Source: Anaerolineae bacterium
Lineage (GTDB): Bacteria > Chloroflexota > Anaerolineae > B4-G1
Reading direction: 5' to 3'
Length of the DNA: 11,311 nt
Assembly (NCBI GenBank): GCA_030612185.1
Contig: JAUWOI010000090.1
Span: 1-11,311 of the forward strand
In this document: piece by piece, positions 7,808-11,311 of the stretch
How positions within the stretch are numbered: the stretch's first letter is position 1
How the letters are laid out: each line of letters begins with the position of its first letter
Position numbers and translations under genes: made by a program
Notes under the pieces: generated by a model
Told to the model about the DNA's origin: nothing
Seen by the model: only the letters and a program-made list of their open reading frames with translations
The model's database searches: none

Positions 7808-7934
7808 TCATTGTTGCAGTCTCTCTTGCTTCGAACAGAGCCGCAGGCTCGTCTTACGGCGAATGACCATCCTGCCGGCAAGTATAGCACAACGGCGGCA
7901 AGAAGCAAAATCCCTGAAGGCGCAAAAGCCACAC

Positions 7935-7963
7935 TTGACACCTTCCCTCCACTGCGTTATCAT
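7935..7963 (+). promoter_or_regulatory. Strong sigma70-type promoter of xseA
   Basis: A perfect TTGACA (7935-7940) and TATCAT (7958-7963, 5 of 6 consensus) are separated by the optimal 17 bp. Transcription should start near 7969-7971, only a few bases before the ATG at 7973, so the xseA mRNA would be leaderless or nearly so. The minus-10 of a possible hsdR promoter lies about 50 bp upstream, so the two promoters are back to back. Confidence 0.75.
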
Positions 7964-7972
7964 ACCCCCACT

Positions 7973-9217
7973 ATGTTCGAACAACTCAGCATCTTTGGCC
8001 AGTCGGGCGGTTCGACCTTCTCCGAGCCTTACACCGTCAGCCAACTCACCGGCACCATCCGCCGTCTCATCGAGAGCGAACCTGAACTGAGCGATCTATG
8101 GGTCGAAGGGGAGGTGTCCAACTTCAGCCGTGCCTTCTCCGGCCACTGCTACTTCACGCTCAAAGACGCTGGCTCCCAGATCGGTTGCGTGATGTGGCGC
8201 AGCGTTGCCATGTTGCAGGACACCCTGCCCGCTGGCGGCGACCTGGTATTGGCCCACGGGCGGGTGGGCGTCTATGAGGTCAGTGGCCGCTACCAACTCT
8301 ACGTGGATCAGATCCGGCCGGCTGGCGTGGGCGATCTCTACCGGCAGTTCGAACTGCTCAAGGCGCGGTTGGAGGCCGAGGGGTTGTTTGCGCCGGAGCG
8401 GAAGCGGCCATTACCCTACTTTCCCCACCGCATCGGCGTCGTCACCTCCCCGGCCGCTGCCGCGCTGCGCGACATCATCAACGTGCTGCACCGTCGTTAT
8501 CCGTTGGCGGAGGTACTGCTCGCACCCACGCAGGTGCAGGGAGAGGCGGCCCCTCCGCAGATCGTCGCCGCGCTCGAAGCCCTCAACAAGCGCGCAGATG
8601 TAGACAGGGTGGACGTCATCATCGTCGCCCGCGGCGGTGGCAGCCTGGAGGATCTGTGGGCCTTCAACGACGAGCGGGTGGCGCGTGCCGTCGCCGCTTC
8701 CCGCATTCCGGTCATCTGCGGCGTGGGGCACGAAACCGACTTCAGCCTGGCCGACTTCGCCGCCGACGTGCGTGCCCCCACTCCCTCCGCCGCTGCCGAA
8801 CTGGTCGTTCCAGACCGGGCGGAACTGCGCGCGCAGGTGGTCGGGCTTTCGGCGGCGCTGGTGGCGGCGCTGCAGGGAGCCGTCGGGGAGCGGCGCTGGC
8901 AACTGTCCGAGCAGACGCGGGCGCTGAAGCACCTCTCTCCCGCCGTTCAACTGGCCCAGGCCCGCCAACGCGCGGACGACCTGCTGAGCCGCGCTGAGGC
9001 GGCGATGTATCACAATCTGGCCCTGCACCGCGAGCGGTTGGGTGGGCTGACCGGGCGACTGGTGGGAATCAGCCCACTGGGGACGCTGGAGCGGGGGTAC
9101 GCCATCGTGCGCCACCGTGAGACGGGGACTATCGTGCACTCGGTAGCCCAGGTCGCGCCGGGGGACGCACTTGGCATCCGCGTTGCCGATGGAGAGTTTG
9201 AGGCAGAAGTAGAGTGA
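7973..9217 (+). CDS. xseA: Exodeoxyribonuclease VII large subunit
   Basis: This is the catalytic subunit of exonuclease VII, which degrades single-stranded DNA to oligonucleotides together with several XseB chains. The 414 residues are close to the family norm. The N-terminal OB-fold covers about 18-115 (VEGEVSNFSRAFSGHCYFTL near 44-63). The catalytic domain has GVVTSP (155-160), ARGGGSLEDLWAFND (219-233) and GVGHETDFSLADFAADVRAP (250-269). A long helical segment (about 280-360) for XseB binding precedes the conserved LGTLERGYAIVR (369-380). The frame is open back to 7811, but the ATG at 7973 matches the family N-terminus and lies just after the promoter; no Shine-Dalgarno is present. Its stop overlaps the next gene's GTG. 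Unusually, xseB is not next to it but nearly 2 kb downstream. Confidence 0.96.
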   Translation: MFEQLSIFGQSGGSTFSEPYTVSQLTGTIRRLIESEPELSDLWVEGEVSNFSRAFSGHCYFTLKDAGSQIGCVMWRSVAMLQDTLPAGGDLVLAHGRVGVYEVSGRYQLYVDQIRPAGVGDLYRQFELLKARLEAEGLFAPERKRPLPYFPHRIGVVTSPAAAALRDIINVLHRRYPLAEVLLAPTQVQGEAAPPQIVAALEALNKRADVDRVDVIIVARGGGSLEDLWAFNDERVARAVAASRIPVICGVGHETDFSLADFAADVRAPTPSAAAELVVPDRAELRAQVVGLSAALVAALQGAVGERRWQLSEQTRALKHLSPAVQLAQARQRADDLLSRAEAAMYHNLALHRERLGGLTGRLVGISPLGTLERGYAIVRHRETGTIVHSVAQVAPGDALGIRVADGEFEAEVE

Positions 9218-9780
9218 CCGTTGAATTCGGCCAACGTATCGTCGTGGTCGGTACGAGCGGTTCAGGCAAGACGACCACGGCGGGTCAGATTGCCCAGCGC
9301 CTGGGGATTCCCCACGTGGAACTGGATGCGCTTCATTGGGAGCCAGATTGGACTATGGCCCCACTCGACGTTTTCCGCGAGCGGACTGCGCAAGCGCTGA
9401 GCGGAGATGTTTGGGTCGTTGATGGCAATTACAGCAAAGTACGCGACATCGTCTGGAGTCGGGCCGACACGGTTGTCTGGCTGGATTACACCCTGCCGGT
9501 GATTATGTGGCAACTGGTGCGACGCACATTGCGGCGGAGCCTAACCCGGGAGGAACTATGGGGTGGGAACCGCGAGTCATTGCGTACGGCACTCTTCAGC
9601 CGCGAGTCCATCCTCCTTTGGGCACTCCAGACCTATCGCAGAAGACGAAGAGAGTATCCCATCCTGTTAAGCCAACCTGAGAATGCCCATCTGGCAATTG
9701 TACACCTGCGCTCGCCACAGAATGCACACACCTGGCTGTCGGGTCTTACGCCTCCCAGAGACACGGGGGAACATCAATAA
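9214..9780 (+). CDS. P-loop nucleoside/adenylate-kinase-like protein (FlaR type)
   Basis: This 188-residue cytoplasmic P-loop protein has Walker A GTSGSGKTT at 13-21. It also shows HVELDALHWEPDW (34-46), WVVDGNYSKV (67-76) and ADTVVWLDY (84-92). That series is typical of the small kinase-like proteins often annotated as adenylate kinase or 'DNA topology modulation protein FlaR'. An Arg-rich segment (RRTLRRS, RRRRREY) may form the lid. The true substrate of this family is not known to me. The GTG start overlaps the xseA stop in GTGA, so it is translationally coupled to xseA. A hairpin follows its stop. The C-terminal 20 residues look disordered. Confidence 0.85.
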   Translation: MTVEFGQRIVVVGTSGSGKTTTAGQIAQRLGIPHVELDALHWEPDWTMAPLDVFRERTAQALSGDVWVVDGNYSKVRDIVWSRADTVVWLDYTLPVIMWQLVRRTLRRSLTREELWGGNRESLRTALFSRESILLWALQTYRRRRREYPILLSQPENAHLAIVHLRSPQNAHTWLSGLTPPRDTGEHQ

Positions 9781-9783
9781 AGC

Positions 9784-9810
9784 CAGCCGTGCACTGGAAA
9801 CACACGGCTG
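9784..9810 (+). other. 8-bp perfect stem-loop after the kinase gene
   Basis: CAGCCGTG (9784-9791) and CACGGCTG (9803-9810) form a perfect stem with an 11-base loop, four bases after the kinase stop. No U-run follows, so it is not a classical intrinsic terminator. It may stabilise or process the mRNA or slow RNA polymerase. Confidence 0.55.
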
Positions 9811-9815
9811 AGGTC

Positions 9816-9834
9816 ACATTTGGCCGCTAAATGT
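9816..9834 (+). other. Second stem-loop in the kinase/PK-like gap
   Basis: ACATTT (9816-9821) pairs with AAATGT (9829-9834) around a 7-base loop. It directly follows the first hairpin and lies just upstream of the ribosome site for the next gene. It is AT-rich and weaker than the first, and could be chance. Confidence 0.35.
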
Positions 9835-9867
9835 TTATCGCTGGTAGGAGAACCGGGAGGAAAAGCA

Positions 9868-10443
9868 ATGTCCGCAATTACTGTCCAATCAGTCCACTTC
9901 GAAAAACCCGGCCCACAAAACACCGCACGCACGCTAGAGGTCGCCAAACGGCGGGCCGACGAACTGGGTGTCCACACCGTGCTGGTCGCCAGCACGCGGG
10001 GGGAGACCGGCGTCCAGGCCGCGCAACTGTTCCAGGGGTACGACGTCGTCGTCGTGACCCATGCCACCGGCTTTCAAGGGCCCAACACACAGGAACTGAC
10101 AGAGGAGAACCACGCTGCCATCGAGGCCGCCGGTGCGAAGATCCTCACCTGCCAGCATGCCTTCGGCGGAATCAGCCGCGCCGTGCGCAAGAAGTGGGGC
10201 ACCTACGAGATTGACGAGTTTGTGGCACAGACGTTGCGCATCTTCGGCGAGGGGATGAAGGTCGTAGTCGAGATCGCGCTGATGGCCGCCGATGCCGGGC
10301 TGGTGAAGGTGGGAGAGCCGTGCATCGCCATCGCCGGCACTGGCCGGGGGGCCGACACTGCCGTCGTCCTCGCCCCCGCCCACGTGCAGCAGTTCTTCGA
10401 CCTGCGCGTGATGGAGATTCTGGCCAAGCCCCGGCTGGCCTAA
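9868..10443 (+). CDS. Pyruvate-kinase C-terminal-domain-like protein, function unknown
   Basis: This 191-residue protein resembles the stand-alone proteins with a pyruvate-kinase alpha/beta (C-terminal) fold, COG1751-like. Visible features are HFEKPGPQNTARTLEVAKRRADELG near 10-34, VLVASTRGETG (38-48), VVVTHATGF (61-69) and IAIAGTGRGADTAVVLAP (153-170). The GTGRGADT stretch would be the phosphate-binding loop of this fold. There is no kinase active-site barrel, so it cannot be a pyruvate kinase; a regulatory or ligand-binding role is possible. The ATG at 9868 is set by GGGAGG (9855-9860) seven bases upstream; an in-frame codon farther upstream lacks such a site. Its TAA overlaps the TAG of the convergent toxin gene by one to two bases. 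It is probably co-transcribed with xseA and the kinase. Confidence 0.85.
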   Translation: MSAITVQSVHFEKPGPQNTARTLEVAKRRADELGVHTVLVASTRGETGVQAAQLFQGYDVVVVTHATGFQGPNTQELTEENHAAIEAAGAKILTCQHAFGGISRAVRKKWGTYEIDEFVAQTLRIFGEGMKVVVEIALMAADAGLVKVGEPCIAIAGTGRGADTAVVLAPAHVQQFFDLRVMEILAKPRLA

Positions 10444-10799
10444 AGTTCAAATGGCTCCAGGCCGATGCTGACCCGTAGGGCCTTGTCAATCTGCTCCACC
10501 AAACCAGCGGGTAACCGGCCTATCAACTGGCGCAGTCGTGACTTGTCCACCGTGTAGACATGTCCCAGGTTCACCACCGACTCGCGGGGAAGCCCACTAT
10601 CTGCGGGCGAGACCTGTACACAGACCGGCAGGCGCGCGGCCTTGAGGTTGCTGGTGATGGCCGCGACGATGGTCAGCCGGCTCACCCGGTTGCCTACGTC
10701 GTTTTGGATAATCAGCGCCGGGTGAGCCCCGCGCATCTCGCTCCCTTTCGCGGGGCTGAAGTCAAGATAGTAGATTTCGCCTCGGCGGGGTATCTTCAC
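10440..10799 (-). CDS. mazF: MazF/PemK-type toxin (endoribonuclease)
   Basis: This 119-residue toxin of the MazF family would cut mRNA at short motifs when free of antitoxin. Recognisable are RRGEIYYLDFSPAKGSE (5-21), HPALIIQND (26-34), TIVAAITS (43-50, including the conserved catalytic-region Thr49) and the C-terminal ALRVSIGL helix/strand. The position that is Arg before Pro in many family members (as in Bacillus subtilis MazF) is His26, a variant that also occurs in the family as I recall. The GTG start at 10799 overlaps the antitoxin stop in GTGA. Order antitoxin-toxin and tight coupling are as usual for these pairs. The TAG stop overlaps the TAA of the convergent upstream gene. Confidence 0.92.
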   Translation of the reverse strand: MKIPRRGEIYYLDFSPAKGSEMRGAHPALIIQNDVGNRVSRLTIVAAITSNLKAARLPVCVQVSPADSGLPRESVVNLGHVYTVDKSRLRQLIGRLPAGLVEQIDKALRVSIGLEPFEL

Positions 10800-11059
10800 G
10801 ACCCGACCTCCTTGTATGGGGGCAGGGTCTCAGCAGCCACCATCAGGAAGTCCTCTGCCAAGGCGTGGTCGTCCTCTTCGATGGCGGCGTACAGCGCACG
10901 GGCCTCGGCCAGCACGCGAAGGGGAACATCCTCCACCAATGTCTGCTCCAGGCTCCGGCGCACAAACTCGCTGCGCGACTGGCCCTTACGGCGAGCAGCT
11001 GTGTCTACCCGCTTCAGCAGGGGGTGGGGTAGGCTGATACCGATTTTAACCACACTCAT
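10796..11059 (-). CDS. mazE: MazE-type ribbon-helix-helix antitoxin
   Basis: This 87-residue antitoxin begins SVVKIGISLPHPLLKRVD, a ribbon-helix-helix (CopG/Arc type) DNA-binding N-terminus with the beta strand at about 3-10 and helices to about 42 (RKGQSRSEFVRRSLEQ). The acidic C-terminal half (EARALYAAIEEDDHALAED) would wrap and neutralise the toxin. It is cotranscribed with mazF. A perfect AAGGAGGT (11074-11067) sits seven bases before the ATG at 11059. A promoter and a 9-bp inverted repeat immediately upstream imply autorepression. The RHH fold differs from the AbrB-type fold of E. coli MazE, so the gene name is by role rather than by close homology. Confidence 0.9.
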   Translation of the reverse strand: MSVVKIGISLPHPLLKRVDTAARRKGQSRSEFVRRSLEQTLVEDVPLRVLAEARALYAAIEEDDHALAEDFLMVAAETLPPYKEVGS

Positions 11060-11087
11060 TTGTCATACCTCCTTCACACCATATTAT
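11060..11087 (+). promoter_or_regulatory. Candidate xseB promoter, oppositely directed to the mazEF promoter
   Basis: On the plus strand TTGTCA (11060-11065) and TATTAT (11082-11087), each one mismatch from consensus, lie 16 bp apart. The start would be near 11094, some 33 bases before the xseB ATG. Its -10 occupies the same AT-rich core as the mazEF -10 on the other strand. Confidence 0.5.
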
Positions 11088-11099
11088 ACCAGGTATGAC
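11062..11099. promoter_or_regulatory. Probable MazE operator: perfect 9-bp inverted repeat
   Basis: GTCATACCT (11062-11070) and AGGTATGAC (11091-11099) are exact reverse complements, 20 bp apart, with centres 29 bp apart (close to three helical turns). A nested ATACC-A-GGTAT palindrome lies at 11086-11096. One arm covers the mazE Shine-Dalgarno and the xseB -35; the other sits in the mazEF promoter spacer and at the xseB start. This is the expected place for a ribbon-helix-helix repressor. Confidence 0.65.
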
Positions 11100-11110
11100 C
11101 GCAAAGTCAA
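11083..11110 (-). promoter_or_regulatory. mazEF promoter
   Basis: On the minus strand TTGACT (11110-11105) and a perfect TATAAT (11088-11083) are separated by 16 bp. Transcription would start near 11076, leaving a short leader with the Shine-Dalgarno at 11074-11067. Confidence 0.75.
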
Positions 11111-11126
11111 TCGCAAGGAGAACGTA

Positions 11127-11311
11127 ATGAGCAAGATAAAGAACCTGACTTTCGAGCAGGCATTCGCCAAACTGGAGGAGACCGTCAGTAAACTGGAGGC
11201 GGGGGGGCTGGCGCTGGAGGAGAGTCTGTCCCTCTTCGAGTGCGGGCAGGCGCTGGCCGCCCACTGCAGCGCGCAACTCGACCAGGCCGAACTCAAGATC
11301 AAACAACTCAC
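11127..11311 (+). CDS. xseB: Exodeoxyribonuclease VII small subunit, N-terminal part
   Basis: The first 61 codons of XseB, the small helical partner that binds XseA, run off the window edge. Family members are about 70-80 residues, so only the C-terminus is missing. Typical features are LTFEQAFAKLEETVSKLEAG (7-26), LALEESLSLFECG (28-40) and LDQAELKIKQL (51-61). The ATG at 11127 has AAGGAG (11115-11120) six bases upstream. It is separated from xseA by about 1.9 kb that includes the mazEF pair on the other strand, so it must use its own promoter or long read-through. Confidence 0.95.
   Translation, partial: MSKIKNLTFEQAFAKLEETVSKLEAGGLALEESLSLFECGQALAAHCSAQLDQAELKIKQL

Larger units (their letters stand above)
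7586..7972. other. 387-bp intergenic region between hsdR and xseA
   Basis: The two genes diverge here. The xseA promoter is at 7935-7963. A possible minus-strand promoter for hsdR lies at 7908-7881 (TTGCTT, 16 bp, TATACT), which would give a leader of roughly 290 nt; it is only moderately convincing. A 55-codon start-less open frame covers 7807-7640 on the minus strand. An 11-bp direct repeat GCAGGCTCGTC occurs at 7607-7617 and 7843-7853. Small hairpins are CACCG/CGGTG near 7663-7677 and GAGCC/GGCTC near 7838-7850. I see no tRNA or other recognisable RNA gene. Confidence 0.6.

Noticed and set aside
7811..7972. 54-residue N-terminal extension of xseA
   Set aside because: It runs through the promoter, has no family-like sequence, and the ATG at 7973 matches the usual XseA start.
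8411..9139. 242-codon minus-strand frame opposite xseA
   Set aside because: No domain and no ribosome site; it is an antisense shadow of the conserved XseA catalytic domain.
9784..9810. Rho-independent terminator after the kinase gene
   Set aside because: The stem is good but no run of U follows, so I list it only as a hairpin.
11046..11306. Minus-strand frame opposite xseB
   Set aside because: XseB homology on the plus strand is clear and has a ribosome site; the minus frame is its shadow.

Overview
The window is bacterial, GC-rich and gene-dense. It carries the end of a leucyl-tRNA synthetase gene, a restriction-modification (R-M) locus with an unnamed gene pair beside it, and an exonuclease VII region interrupted by a toxin-antitoxin pair. 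The best guess for the organism is a Chloroflexota (Anaerolineae-like) bacterium. The main clue is that leuS carries two in-frame low-complexity inserts, a short palindromic unit encoding FDPAQDKP and an AACC/AACT-type tract encoding NQPTNQLT. I recall such inserts from that phylum. This is recollection, not a search result.

Layout. Bases 1-1739 (+) hold the C-terminal two thirds of leuS. A sigma70-like promoter near 1790-1819 then reads into two coupled genes of unknown function (1869-2309, DUF6978-like; 2306-3079, DUF1828/DUF1829-like). These run head-on into a two-gene Type I R-M operon on the minus strand: hsdR (7585-5600), then an unusual single-chain HsdM-HsdS fusion (5596-3068). A 387-bp gap (7586-7972) contains a start-less open frame and a strong promoter for xseA.

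Bases 7973-10443 (+) form an apparent operon: xseA (exonuclease VII large subunit), a FlaR-type P-loop kinase overlapping it by 4 bp, two small hairpins, and a pyruvate-kinase-C-like protein of unknown role. A MazEF toxin-antitoxin pair lies on the minus strand (11059-10440). xseB (exonuclease VII small subunit) starts at 11127 (+) and is cut by the window edge.

How they work together. HsdR plus HsdMS would make a restriction-modification enzyme, and the DUF pair is a candidate accessory or separate defence module. XseA and XseB form one enzyme but are separated here by mazEF. The 67-bp mazE/xseB gap holds oppositely directed promoters sharing one -10 region, with a perfect 9-bp inverted repeat across both. 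The antitoxin could therefore also control xseB. Other points worth checking are a Walker A motif in HsdR that ends GKG instead of GKT/S, and a predicted leaderless xseA transcript.
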